Assembly (NCBI GenBank): GCA_965661625.1
Contig: CBFIEM010000016.1
Location: forward strand, 1-64,000
Reading direction: 5' to 3'
Length of the DNA stretch: 64,000 nucleotides
DNA from: GCA-2705995 sp965661625
GTDB lineage: Bacteria > Bacteroidota > Bacteroidia > Flavobacteriales_G > Salibacteraceae
Shown: positions 27,174 through 35,933 of the stretch, in pieces
How the letters are laid out: the number at the start of each line of letters is the position of its first letter
How positions within the stretch are numbered: the first letter of the stretch is position 1
Position numbers and translations under genes: made by a program
The notes under the pieces: generated by a model
Told to the model about the DNA's origin: nothing
Databases searched by the model: none
Seen by the model: the letters and a program-made list of their open reading frames with translations, nothing else

Positions 27174-29324
27174 ATGAGCAAGCGCATTGATTTCACATCG
27201 GTTTCACACACTCCATTTAAAGCCAACTCCTCTTTTGAAGAGTGGGAATCAAACCATCCAGAGGGATGGGATTCGGCGGAGGGAATTCGCGTAAAGCGCG
27301 CCTTCGGGAAACGAGATACCGAACACTTACAACACCTCCAATATGTTGCAGGGATACCACCATACTTGCGTGGACCATACTCAACGATGTATGCAACGCG
27401 ACCTTGGACAATACGCCAATATGCAGGATTTTCAACTGCTGAAGAGTCAAATGCTTTCTACCGCAGAAACTTAGCTGCTGGACAGAAAGGACTTTCAGTT
27501 GCATTTGATTTAGCCACGCACCGCGGTTACGATTCTGATCACGATCGCGTACAAGGTGATGTTGGAAAAGCCGGTGTGGCTATTGATTCTGTGGAGGATA
27601 TGAAAATTTTATTTGATGGTATTCCATTGGATGAAATGAGTGTTTCCATGACCATGAACGGGGCTGTTATTCCAATCATGGCTTTTTACATTCTAGCTGC
27701 TGAAGAACAAGGCGTTTCACCTGAAAGACTTTCAGGCACTATTCAGAATGATATTCTCAAAGAATTCATGGTAAGGAATACCTATATCTACCCTCCTTTG
27801 CCTTCGATGCGGATTATTGCTGATATTTTTGAGTACACTTCGCGCAACATGCCGCGCTTTAATTCCATTTCCATTTCTGGTTACCACATGCATGAAGCTG
27901 GAGCAACGGCTGATATTGAATTGGCCTATACCCTTGCAGACGGTTTGGACTACTTGCGTACTGGAATTGATGCTGGTTTGAAGGTCGACGAGTTTGCCCC
28001 TCGGCTTTCATTTTTCTGGGCAATAGGCATGAATCACTTCATGGAGGTTGCTAAAATGCGAGCTGGGAGGCTGCTTTGGGCAAAGCTGGTAAAACAGTTC
28101 AATCCAGAAAGCCCTAAATCGTTAGCACTCCGAACACATTGTCAAACATCAGGTTGGAGCTTAACCGAACAGGACCCCTATAATAATGTTGCCCGTACAT
28201 GCGTAGAAGCTATGTCTGCAGTACTTGGAGGAACCCAATCGCTGCATACAAATGCCCTCGATGAAGCAATTGCACTTCCTACCGACTTTAGTGCGCGCAT
28301 TGCACGCAACACCCAACTATTCATTCAGGAAGAAACCGATGCCTGTGCCAGTGTTGACCCTTGGGGTGGGTCGTACTATGTGGAATGGTTGACCAATGAA
28401 TTGGTGGAGAAAGCTTGGGGTCACATTCAAGAAATTGAGTCGCTTGGCGGAATGGCCAAAGCCATTGAAACGGGTGTTCCAAAAATGCGGATTGAAGAGG
28501 CCGCTGCTAAAAAGCAAGCGCGTATTGATGCCGGACGAGATATCATTGTTGGGGTAAATCGATACGGAACAGATGAAAAATCTGAAATGGATATCTTAGA
28601 AGTTGATAATGCCAAGGTAAGGCAAAGTCAAATTGAGCGATTGAAACAAACCCGTGCTAATCGGGATGAAGCAGCTTGTCAGCAAGCACTTCTCGCGTTA
28701 GAAAAAGGAGCACGCGGAAGTGGAAACTTGTTAGCTTTAGCCGTAGATGCAGCCCGCAAACGAGCTACTCTTGGAGAGATTTCAGATGCCATGGAACGTG
28801 TTTTTGGGAGGTATCAAGCAGAAATCAAATCGATTAGTGGTGTTTATTCAGCTGAGTCTATGGAAAATGAAGCATTTAAGCTAGCGCAAGCAAAAGCCGA
28901 CGAGTTTGCTGCTTTAGATGGCAGGAGACCTCGAATTATGATTGCCAAAATGGGGCAAGATGGTCACGATCGTGGTGCAAAAGTAATTGCAACCTCCTTT
29001 GCAGACATCGGATTTGATGTTGACATTGGACCATTGTTTCAAACACCCGCGGAAGCTGCAAAGCAAGCCGTAGAAAACGATGTCCACCTTTTAGGAGTAA
29101 GCTCACTTGCTGCAGGGCATAAAACACTTGTTCCTCAAGTGATTGAGGAATTGAAGAAGTTAGATCGTGAAGATATCCTAGTTGTTGTAGGCGGAGTAAT
29201 TCCAGAACAAGATTATCCTTTCTTAAATGGCGTAGGGGTTTCAGGAATTTTCGGGCCGGGAACAAAAATCCCAGAAGCTGCTTACAAGATTTTAGACATA
29301 CTTATTGCCATGTACTCAGAATAA
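27174..29324 (+). CDS. mutB: Methylmalonyl-CoA mutase large (alpha) subunit
   Basis: A 716-residue catalytic subunit. The substrate barrel opens with IPPYLRGPYSTMYATRPWTIRQYAGFSTAEESN and includes the RTHCQTSGWSLTEQDPYNN segment. The C-terminal cobalamin-binding domain carries GQDGHDRGAKVIATSF (the DxHxxG motif whose His coordinates cobalt), followed by GVSSLAAGHKTLVPQV and GGVIPEQDYPFL. Length and order are standard. Expression is presumably coupled to mutA through the three-base spacing. It converges on the SLC13 gene with 22 bases between stops and no clear hairpin. Confidence 0.97.
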   Translation: MSKRIDFTSVSHTPFKANSSFEEWESNHPEGWDSAEGIRVKRAFGKRDTEHLQHLQYVAGIPPYLRGPYSTMYATRPWTIRQYAGFSTAEESNAFYRRNLAAGQKGLSVAFDLATHRGYDSDHDRVQGDVGKAGVAIDSVEDMKILFDGIPLDEMSVSMTMNGAVIPIMAFYILAAEEQGVSPERLSGTIQNDILKEFMVRNTYIYPPLPSMRIIADIFEYTSRNMPRFNSISISGYHMHEAGATADIELAYTLADGLDYLRTGIDAGLKVDEFAPRLSFFWAIGMNHFMEVAKMRAGRLLWAKLVKQFNPESPKSLALRTHCQTSGWSLTEQDPYNNVARTCVEAMSAVLGGTQSLHTNALDEAIALPTDFSARIARNTQLFIQEETDACASVDPWGGSYYVEWLTNELVEKAWGHIQEIESLGGMAKAIETGVPKMRIEEAAAKKQARIDAGRDIIVGVNRYGTDEKSEMDILEVDNAKVRQSQIERLKQTRANRDEAACQQALLALEKGARGSGNLLALAVDAARKRATLGEISDAMERVFGRYQAEIKSISGVYSAESMENEAFKLAQAKADEFAALDGRRPRIMIAKMGQDGHDRGAKVIATSFADIGFDVDIGPLFQTPAEAAKQAVENDVHLLGVSSLAAGHKTLVPQVIEELKKLDREDILVVVGGVIPEQDYPFLNGVGVSGIFGPGTKIPEAAYKILDILIAMYSE

Positions 29325-29346
29325 GCATTGTTCAAGTACTTATTCA

Positions 29347-30789
29347 TCAGGAGTTCATTAAGCTGAGTAAACTGCCAAAAACAGTCACTACAGCAATACC
29401 AATGAGGTTGAGCCATATTCCTGCGCGAGCCATATCCTTTACCGAAAGTTTTTCAGCACCGAAGACCAAAGCATTTGGAGGGGTGGCAACTGGAAGCATA
29501 AACGCGTATGAGGCACTCAAAACAACGGGCATTAATACAATTAACGGAGGTAAATCAACTAAAACTGTGATGGAGCTAAGAATTGGTAGAACAAGGACAG
29601 TAGATGCGGTATTACTCGTGAGCTCAGTTAAAAATGTCATGAAGCCAGCCAGTGTTAACACCAACAATATGGGGTGAATGGCTTTAACAAAAAACAGCTG
29701 TTCAGTTAGCCAAGAGCTCACTCCAGTATCTGTTAAAACCTGAGCTAGTGCGAACCCTCCTCCAAATAGAAAAATTACCCCGAACGGAACTTTTGAAGTA
29801 ACCTCCCATGTTAATACCGTGGCACTTTGTTTACCGCTAGGTAATGCGAACAACACAAGAGCAGCAAGGATGGCAATGGTACTTTCCTTAATGAAATTAC
29901 CCGCTGGAAGCAACTGTGACCATCCTGGAATGGTAGTAAAACCCAACGCTATATCAGCGCGAAAGAACCAAGCCAAAACAGTCACAATCCAAACCGCCCC
30001 CACTCGCTTTTCTACCTTATTCAGCGCTCCGAGTTTAGCTAGCTCATTTTTAAAAAATCCAGAAGTGAAAGAACCTCCTTCAATGGAAGACCGGTATTGA
30101 AAAGCAAGCACCCCAAATGCCGCAATGAGCATTACCAGTGAAACAGGCAACGCGTATAACATCCAGTTTCCAAATGAAATTGGAGTGCTCAAAGGATAGG
30201 TCGTGTTGAAAAAGTCCATAAAATACAGGTTAGGTGCTGTTCCAACTACCGAAGCAGTTCCTCCGATGGAAGCAGAAAAGGCCAGCCCAAGCAAATAGGG
30301 TTTTGCCAAGTCTGGCTTTGCTGACTTTACTTCACTCAACACAGCAAGCAGCGCAGGAAGCAGCATCATAACAGTTGCTGTATTTAAGATCCAAATGGAC
30401 AGGCCATAACTTACAGCCATAAAGCCACCTAAAAGAAGGTACGTGTTGCCGTTACATTTGCTGAGAATCCAATATGCTATTCTTTTGTGAAGACCGCTTT
30501 CTTCGAGTGCGAAAGCCATATAAAACCCCCCAATAAAGAAAAAAATGATCTGAGGCATATAAGCCGGAGCCAAATCAGACATTGAGCTTACTCCTAAAAA
30601 TGGAAACACCACCAACGGGATAAAAGAAGTTAGGTAAATGCTCCACGCCTCTGTTATCCATAGGCCAGCCATCCAAAGTGCCACAGCGGTAGCGACACTG
30701 AAAGCCACCTCCTTACCACTGGAATGGGCATAAAATCCAAAAAAAAGTGCGATAATGGTTACCGCTATAAAGGGAATACGTTTCATCAT
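29347..30789 (-). CDS. SLC13/DASS family sodium-coupled anion transporter
   Basis: A 480-residue inner-membrane protein with about 11-12 helices. The two hairpin motifs of the family are visible: WILNTATVMMLLP in the first half and SNTASTVLVLPIL in the second, which together form the substrate and Na+ sites in the dicarboxylate transporter fold. Members carry succinate, malate, citrate or sulfate. Dicarboxylate would fit the adjacent mutase pathway, but this is a guess. The protein begins with two Met codons; either could be used. It is divergent from the TonB receptor gene. Confidence 0.9.
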   Translation of the reverse strand: MMKRIPFIAVTIIALFFGFYAHSSGKEVAFSVATAVALWMAGLWITEAWSIYLTSFIPLVVFPFLGVSSMSDLAPAYMPQIIFFFIGGFYMAFALEESGLHKRIAYWILSKCNGNTYLLLGGFMAVSYGLSIWILNTATVMMLLPALLAVLSEVKSAKPDLAKPYLLGLAFSASIGGTASVVGTAPNLYFMDFFNTTYPLSTPISFGNWMLYALPVSLVMLIAAFGVLAFQYRSSIEGGSFTSGFFKNELAKLGALNKVEKRVGAVWIVTVLAWFFRADIALGFTTIPGWSQLLPAGNFIKESTIAILAALVLFALPSGKQSATVLTWEVTSKVPFGVIFLFGGGFALAQVLTDTGVSSWLTEQLFFVKAIHPILLVLTLAGFMTFLTELTSNTASTVLVLPILSSITVLVDLPPLIVLMPVVLSASYAFMLPVATPPNALVFGAEKLSVKDMARAGIWLNLIGIAVVTVFGSLLSLMNS

Positions 30790-30882
30790 TTAATGCGGTG
30801 AAAATACACAAAGTCAGTAGTACCGTTCAAACAAATAAATCTGCCGTTTGTCATTATCACCGCTTCTCGATGAACCATATCC

Positions 30883-30913
30883 TTGCCCCAATCAAATCTT
30901 CTACGCAATTTTG
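30883..30913 (+). promoter_or_regulatory. Promoter of the TonB receptor / DUF4249 operon
   Basis: TTG at 30883-30885 and CAATTTTG at 30906-30913 (one mismatch to TAnnTTTG) are 20 bases apart. The start codon chosen for the receptor lies 25 bases beyond the box. This also argues against the longer reading frame from 30798. Confidence 0.6.
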
Positions 30914-30938
30914 CACCCTCAAAATTTACAGTTCCACC

Positions 30939-33323
30939 ATGAAACAATTATTGCTAGCGGCACTATGTTCATTAACACTAAGTTGGGCATTCAGTCAAAA
31001 ACACACGTTAAGCGGATACATTAAAGATGCAGCAAACGGAGAGGACTTAATTGGCGCTACTGTTTATGTTGATGAATTAAAATCCGGAACATCTGCAAAT
31101 GTTTACGGGTTTTATTCAATCACCCTACCGGAAGGCACCTACACGATAACCTGGTCTTATATCGGTTACGCTCCATACACTGAACGCGTTGAGCTTAAGG
31201 GCAACATCACTCGCGACATGGAGCTCAGCTTCAAAACTGAAAATTTAAAAGAGGTTGTCATTGCTGCAGAACGCGAAGATGAAAACCTGACAGAAGTTGA
31301 AATGAGCGTAGAGAAAATGGAACTAAAAACCATTGAAAAAGTACCTCAGTTCATGGGAGAGACGGATGTTATCCGGACCTTTACGTTATTACCCGGGGTC
31401 ACCACAGTTGGTGAAGGAGCTCCAGGACTCAATGTTAGGGGGGGAAATATTGATCAAAATTTATTGCTACTCGATGAAGGGCCCGTTTACAATTCATCAC
31501 ATTTATTTGGCTTCTTTTCGATATTCAACCCCGATGCTGTAAAGGATGTTCAGTTGTATAAAGGAGGAATACCTGCAAGGTACGGTGGTCGCTTATCTTC
31601 TGTTATGGATGTTAGGCAACGCGATGGGAATGCAAAAACTTTATCTGCACAAGGTGGAATTGGAACAGTTTCGAGCAGACTCACAGTAGAAGGGCCCATT
31701 CTCAAAGACAAAATGTCTTTCCTTGTCTCTGCAAGAAGGTCTTATGCTGATTTATTTTTGCTTTTAACAGAAGACTTTAGCGATACAAAAGCATATTTCT
31801 ATGACCTGAACATGAAGGTTAATTATGATGTGAACGAAAATAATCGCGTTTACCTATCAGGATATTTCGGTAGGGATGTTTTTGGTTTTGGCGAAGCATT
31901 TAGCACGGATTGGGGTAACAAAACAGCTACCCTTCGTTGGAATCACTTGTTCAGTGAAAAGCTCTTTTCCAATTTCACAGCCATTTATGCAGACTATGGT
32001 TATGCCTTGGGTAGCAACTTTGGAAACCAAGGTTTTGAATGGAACTCTTCAGTTGTCAACTATAACTTAAAGGCTGATTTCACATATTACCTCAACCCAA
32101 ATCACACCCTTGAGTTTGGAGGAAATGCCATCCAGTACATCTTTAGTCCAGGCAACGTGCAAGGAACGGGTGAAGGTGCCATATTTGATCAAATCAAAGT
32201 TCCTACTGAACGAAATCTAGAAACCGCTGTATATGTCAGCAACGAGCATAAAGTTTCGGATAAACTATCTATGGAATACGGAATTCGTTATTCTCAATTC
32301 GTTAATTATGGTGGTCAATTGAATCAATATCAGTTCGGTATTCCAACTGAAGCATCTGATATCACCGGAGTTGAATACCTCGATCAATATGAAGTTTCTG
32401 CTAGTTATAACGGTTTTGAACCTCGCTTTGGGGTGAATTACAGACTTTCTGAAACAAGTTCTGTAAAAGCCAGCTATAACCGCATGCGTCAATACATACA
32501 TCTAGTTTCAAATACCACTGCAGCTACGCCGATTGATGTGTGGAAGCCTGCAGGTAAATATGTAGATCCTGCGACAGCTGATCAAGTAGCCGTAGGATAT
32601 TACCGGAATTTTAAAAACAACATGTACAAGCTTTCGGTAGAGGGGTATTATAAAATGATGTATGATGTGCTCGATTACAAAGACGGTGCAGAATTGTTAC
32701 TAAATCAAAATGTAGAAACCGAATTTTTAAGTGGCGATGGTCGTGCTTATGGACTGGAGTTTATGCTGAAAAAGAGTAAAGGACGTCTTACCGGGTGGAT
32801 AGCATATACCCTTGCTCGAACTGAACGACAAGTTGGAGCAGTTCGTGCAGGCGATTACGTGAATACGGGCATCAACAACGGTGATTGGTTCTCTGCCAAC
32901 TACGATAAACCTCACGACCTTTCCATAGTTGCGAGTTATGACCTCAATGATCGTTGGGAAGCCTCAGCTAATTTTTCTTACGCAACAGGAAGACCGATCA
33001 CCTACCCTGAAGGGAAATTTGTTTACGATGGAATTAACGTACCTTTTTATGGGAATCGCAATGAGAATCGCATTCCTGATTACCATCGCTTGGATGTTTC
33101 GTTTACCTATACACCGATTAAAAATAATAGCAGACGCTGGCAAGGAAAGTGGATTTTTGGAGTGTATAATCTTTATGGAAGGAGAAACCCCTACTCCATC
33201 TTCTTCCGAACGGCTCAAAACGAATCAGTGACCGACTTCAGTGACCCATTCAACACCGAGGCCGTGCAACTTTCAATTATCGGGATTCCCGTACCATCAG
33301 TAACCTACAACTTTACATTTTAA
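30939..33323 (+). CDS. TonB-dependent receptor with carboxypeptidase-like regulatory domain
   Basis: A 794-residue outer-membrane receptor. The ATG at 30939 begins a signal peptide (KQLLLAALCSLTLSWAFSQ); the in-frame extension to 30798 lies upstream of the promoter and is not signal-like. After the signal comes a CarboxypepD_reg-like domain (LSGYIKDAANGEDLIGATVYV), the plug domain with GAPGLNVRGGNIDQNLLLLD and LYKGGIPARYGGRLSSVMDV, and a 22-strand type barrel ending in Phe (SVTYNFTF). It is followed after 11 bases by a DUF4249 lipoprotein, a standing pair in Bacteroidota. It lacks a SusD partner, so it is not a SusC-type glycan importer. Substrate unknown. Confidence 0.92.
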   Translation: MKQLLLAALCSLTLSWAFSQKHTLSGYIKDAANGEDLIGATVYVDELKSGTSANVYGFYSITLPEGTYTITWSYIGYAPYTERVELKGNITRDMELSFKTENLKEVVIAAEREDENLTEVEMSVEKMELKTIEKVPQFMGETDVIRTFTLLPGVTTVGEGAPGLNVRGGNIDQNLLLLDEGPVYNSSHLFGFFSIFNPDAVKDVQLYKGGIPARYGGRLSSVMDVRQRDGNAKTLSAQGGIGTVSSRLTVEGPILKDKMSFLVSARRSYADLFLLLTEDFSDTKAYFYDLNMKVNYDVNENNRVYLSGYFGRDVFGFGEAFSTDWGNKTATLRWNHLFSEKLFSNFTAIYADYGYALGSNFGNQGFEWNSSVVNYNLKADFTYYLNPNHTLEFGGNAIQYIFSPGNVQGTGEGAIFDQIKVPTERNLETAVYVSNEHKVSDKLSMEYGIRYSQFVNYGGQLNQYQFGIPTEASDITGVEYLDQYEVSASYNGFEPRFGVNYRLSETSSVKASYNRMRQYIHLVSNTTAATPIDVWKPAGKYVDPATADQVAVGYYRNFKNNMYKLSVEGYYKMMYDVLDYKDGAELLLNQNVETEFLSGDGRAYGLEFMLKKSKGRLTGWIAYTLARTERQVGAVRAGDYVNTGINNGDWFSANYDKPHDLSIVASYDLNDRWEASANFSYATGRPITYPEGKFVYDGINVPFYGNRNENRIPDYHRLDVSFTYTPIKNNSRRWQGKWIFGVYNLYGRRNPYSIFFRTAQNESVTDFSDPFNTEAVQLSIIGIPVPSVTYNFTF

Positions 33324-33334
33324 GCGATTTAGTT

Positions 33335-34201
33335 ATGAAAAATTACGGCATACAGCATTGGTTTATCGCATTGTGCGCGCTGTTTATACTCGCGAGTTGT
33401 GAAGACATCATTGAAGTTGAACTTGAAGATAAACCTCCAGTCCTGAACGTAGAAGGGTTTTTAACCGATGAGCTTACTGTTCAATCGGTTAAATTGAGTT
33501 ATACCACAAATTTTTTCGCCAACGAGGAGCCTGATTACACGGCTGAATCAGGCGCAACTGTTGTTCTTTTTGAGAATGACAATGTACTTGACACCCTGCG
33601 CTATAATCCAGGTTCGGAGCATTTTCAGTCGGTAGTGCGTGGAGTTCCAGGAAACAGTTACCACCTCTACATTAAAACCCAGGACGGTACGGAGTACATT
33701 TCAGACCCTGGAGTTATGGAAGAAGTAACCCCAATAGATAGCATTTTTGTGGAGTTCAATGACGACCTGCCGTTTGGTAATACCGGATATGAGGTTAAAC
33801 TCAAAACCTTTGAACCAGCACCAAAAGGCGATTACTACAGGTGGCGCGTATTTGTTAATGATGTCTTTTTAGACGCGCCAACTGACCTCACATTTGCCGA
33901 GGATGAGTTTGTTAAAAATGATACCATCGAATTTACGGTGTTCTTTATGCCGGAAGAAGACTTCGATGAATACAGTCAACTTTTTGATACTATTCAAGTA
34001 ACGGTTGAACAGAACAAAATTACGCGTGACTACTTTGAGTTTCTTACCTTAATCCAACAGCAGTCAATCGGAAATGGTGGTCCATTTGCCTCCCCTCCTG
34101 CCCGCATTACAGGCAATATTAGAAAACAGGGTTCGGATGAATACGTGAGTGGTTTTTTTGACATTCGCTCCGTAAAACGTGCAACGGTAACATTTGATTA
34201 A
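33335..34201 (+). CDS. DUF4249 lipoprotein
   Basis: A 288-residue lipoprotein with lipobox LFILASC (Cys at residue 22). The mature chain begins EDIIEVELEDKPPVLNVEGFLTDE, the diagnostic opening of DUF4249, followed by Ig-like beta structure. Proteins of this type are encoded next to TonB-dependent receptors and are thought to assist them at the outer membrane, but no function is established. Likely co-transcribed with the receptor upstream. Confidence 0.9.
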   Translation: MKNYGIQHWFIALCALFILASCEDIIEVELEDKPPVLNVEGFLTDELTVQSVKLSYTTNFFANEEPDYTAESGATVVLFENDNVLDTLRYNPGSEHFQSVVRGVPGNSYHLYIKTQDGTEYISDPGVMEEVTPIDSIFVEFNDDLPFGNTGYEVKLKTFEPAPKGDYYRWRVFVNDVFLDAPTDLTFAEDEFVKNDTIEFTVFFMPEEDFDEYSQLFDTIQVTVEQNKITRDYFEFLTLIQQQSIGNGGPFASPPARITGNIRKQGSDEYVSGFFDIRSVKRATVTFD

Positions 34202-34202
34202 G

Positions 34203-34240
34203 CTGCTTTTGATGATTTCCTTTTCTTTGTGCAAAAGCAG
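34203..34240. repeat. Nine-base inverted repeat upstream of hutI
   Basis: CTGCTTTTG (34203-34211) and CAAAAGCAG (34232-34240) are perfect inverted copies separated by 20 bases, with a TTTCTTTG stretch resembling a -7 box between them. It ends five bases before the hutI ATG. It could be an operator for a dimeric repressor, an mRNA hairpin masking the start, or a weak terminator for the preceding gene. Confidence 0.5.
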
Positions 34241-34245
34241 AGCAA

Positions 34246-35517
34246 ATGGGTAAAATTCTGATCAAGAATATAGGCGAGTTACACGTAGTTGATGATGAGG
34301 GAAATCAAGCTGCTATTCGCGGAGAAGCAATGGGTAAGTCTAACTCATTGAAAGATGCCTATCTAGCATTGGAGGATGACCGCATTGCAGACTTTGGTCA
34401 CATGAAAGATTTACAAGGCATTGCGGATTGGAATGACCTTACCATAGCCGATGCCAATGGAGGTCATGTTTTTCCCGCTTTCTGTGACTCGCACACGCAC
34501 ACTGTATTTGCGGCTCCTCGTAATGAGGAGTTTGAGGACCGCATCAAAGGATTATCCTATCAAGAAATCGCTTCTAAGGGAGGCGGAATATTGAATTCTG
34601 CGCTGAAGCTCAATGCCATGGATGAAGAAGTTCTTTTTGAAGAAGCTTTAGCGCGTGTGGTTCATATGATGCAACAAGGCACAGGAGCTATTGAGATTAA
34701 AAGCGGCTATGGGCTCACGTTAGAAAGCGAGTTGAAAATGCTGCGTGTTGCGAACCGGTTGCGAGAAGCTGTACCCTGTACTATTAAAACTACATTTCTC
34801 GGCGCCCACGCCTATCCCATTTTGTATAAAGATAATCACAGGGGTTACATCGATGCTATCATTTACACCATGATTCCTGCCGTTGCCGATTCAAAAATGG
34901 CTGACTACATTGATGCTTTTTGCGAAGAAGGGTACTTTTCTGTGGCTGAAACACAGGAAATCATTAAAGCTGGAATTGCTCATGGGCTAAAAGCTAAAAT
35001 CCATGTTAACCAATTTAATGCCTTAGGAGGTATTAAAATGGCTACGGATCATCAGGCAATATCGGTTGATCACTTGGAAGAATTAACCGATGAAGATGTA
35101 GTCGTTCTCGCTGAGTCTTCAACTGTTGCAACAGCATTACCTTCTTGCTCATTTTTCTTAGGAATTCCTTACAGTCCTGTTCGTCGACTTATGGAAAACA
35201 ATGCGATTGTGGCTTTAGCTACCGACTATAATCCAGGGTCAACACCTTCTGGAAATATGCAGTTCGTATTTTCACTTGCATGCATTAGAATGAAAATGAC
35301 GCCAACAGAAGCACTTCACGGGCTCACCATTAATGGCGCAGCAGCAATGGAGTTGGAGAAAACGCATGGAAGCATCTCTTTGGGTAAACGCGCTTCAGTG
35401 GTTATTACTAATCCGATGAACTCGCTGAGTTATATGCCGTACGACTTTGGAAATGACAATATTGACAGTGTAATTCTTGCGGGAGAAATCATTCGCTCTG
35501 GAAAAGCTTTTGCCTAG
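34246..35517 (+). CDS. hutI: Imidazolonepropionase
   Basis: A 423-residue amidohydrolase. It has the metal-binding FCDSHTHTVFAAPRNEEFEDR segment, GGGILNSA, GYGLTLESELKMLRV, TFLGAHAYP, KIHVNQFNALGG with a metal His, DHLEEL, and LATDYNPGSTPSGNM near the C-terminus with the catalytic Asp. These are hallmarks of HutI, which opens imidazolone propionate to formiminoglutamate in histidine breakdown. The other hut genes are not in the window, so this one is detached from them here. The next gene starts three bases later. Confidence 0.95.
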   Translation: MGKILIKNIGELHVVDDEGNQAAIRGEAMGKSNSLKDAYLALEDDRIADFGHMKDLQGIADWNDLTIADANGGHVFPAFCDSHTHTVFAAPRNEEFEDRIKGLSYQEIASKGGGILNSALKLNAMDEEVLFEEALARVVHMMQQGTGAIEIKSGYGLTLESELKMLRVANRLREAVPCTIKTTFLGAHAYPILYKDNHRGYIDAIIYTMIPAVADSKMADYIDAFCEEGYFSVAETQEIIKAGIAHGLKAKIHVNQFNALGGIKMATDHQAISVDHLEELTDEDVVVLAESSTVATALPSCSFFLGIPYSPVRRLMENNAIVALATDYNPGSTPSGNMQFVFSLACIRMKMTPTEALHGLTINGAAAMELEKTHGSISLGKRASVVITNPMNSLSYMPYDFGNDNIDSVILAGEIIRSGKAFA

Positions 35518-35520
35518 CCT

Positions 35521-35928
35521 ATGCGCACATACCTCACCTTCTTGCTTTTATTTTGTTTTGAAGCCACAGTATTCGGTCAAAGCAAAAATACCCTTGCGGC
35601 TACTTTCACAAATATTGAAACCCAGAATGGGTATTTAATGGTTCAATTATTAAATGAATCGGGAGAGCCTGTACAGAATAAAAGGGTAGCTGTAAATGGC
35701 GAAGCAATGGAAATCATTTTTGAAGAACTCGATAACGGAAACTATGCAATTCGTAGCTTTCATGATGAGGATGGAAATGGTGAATTGAACACCAATTTCT
35801 TTGGAATTCCCACAGAAGCTTATGGATTTTCAAACAATGTGCGCGGCGGAATGACTGGCCCTCCTTCACTGTCAAGTCAACTTGTAGAGCTCAACACGAA
35901 CACGTCAGTTTCGATAAAATTAGAATAG
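35521..35928 (+). CDS. DUF2141 domain secreted protein
   Basis: A 135-residue exported protein: signal peptide 1-19 (ending VFGQ), then an Ig-like domain with NGYLMVQLLNESG, FEELDNGNYAIRSFHDEDGNGELNTNFFGIPTEAYGFSNN. The FHDEDxNGxLD-type motif and GIPTExYGFSNN are diagnostic of DUF2141, found across marine bacteria with unknown role. It lies three bases after hutI and converges on 35934-38366 with a five-base gap. Confidence 0.88.
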   Translation: MRTYLTFLLLFCFEATVFGQSKNTLAATFTNIETQNGYLMVQLLNESGEPVQNKRVAVNGEAMEIIFEELDNGNYAIRSFHDEDGNGELNTNFFGIPTEAYGFSNNVRGGMTGPPSLSSQLVELNTNTSVSIKLE

Positions 35929-35933
35929 CGGCA

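Noticed and set aside
30798..30938. N-terminal extension of the TonB receptor from 30798
   Set aside because: It contains the promoter elements at 30883-30913 and is not signal-like, while a typical signal peptide starts at 30939.
30939..34201. TonB receptor plus lipoprotein as the missing SusC/SusD pair
   Set aside because: The lipoprotein is DUF4249, not SusD, and the pair lies 13 kb away on its own promoter.
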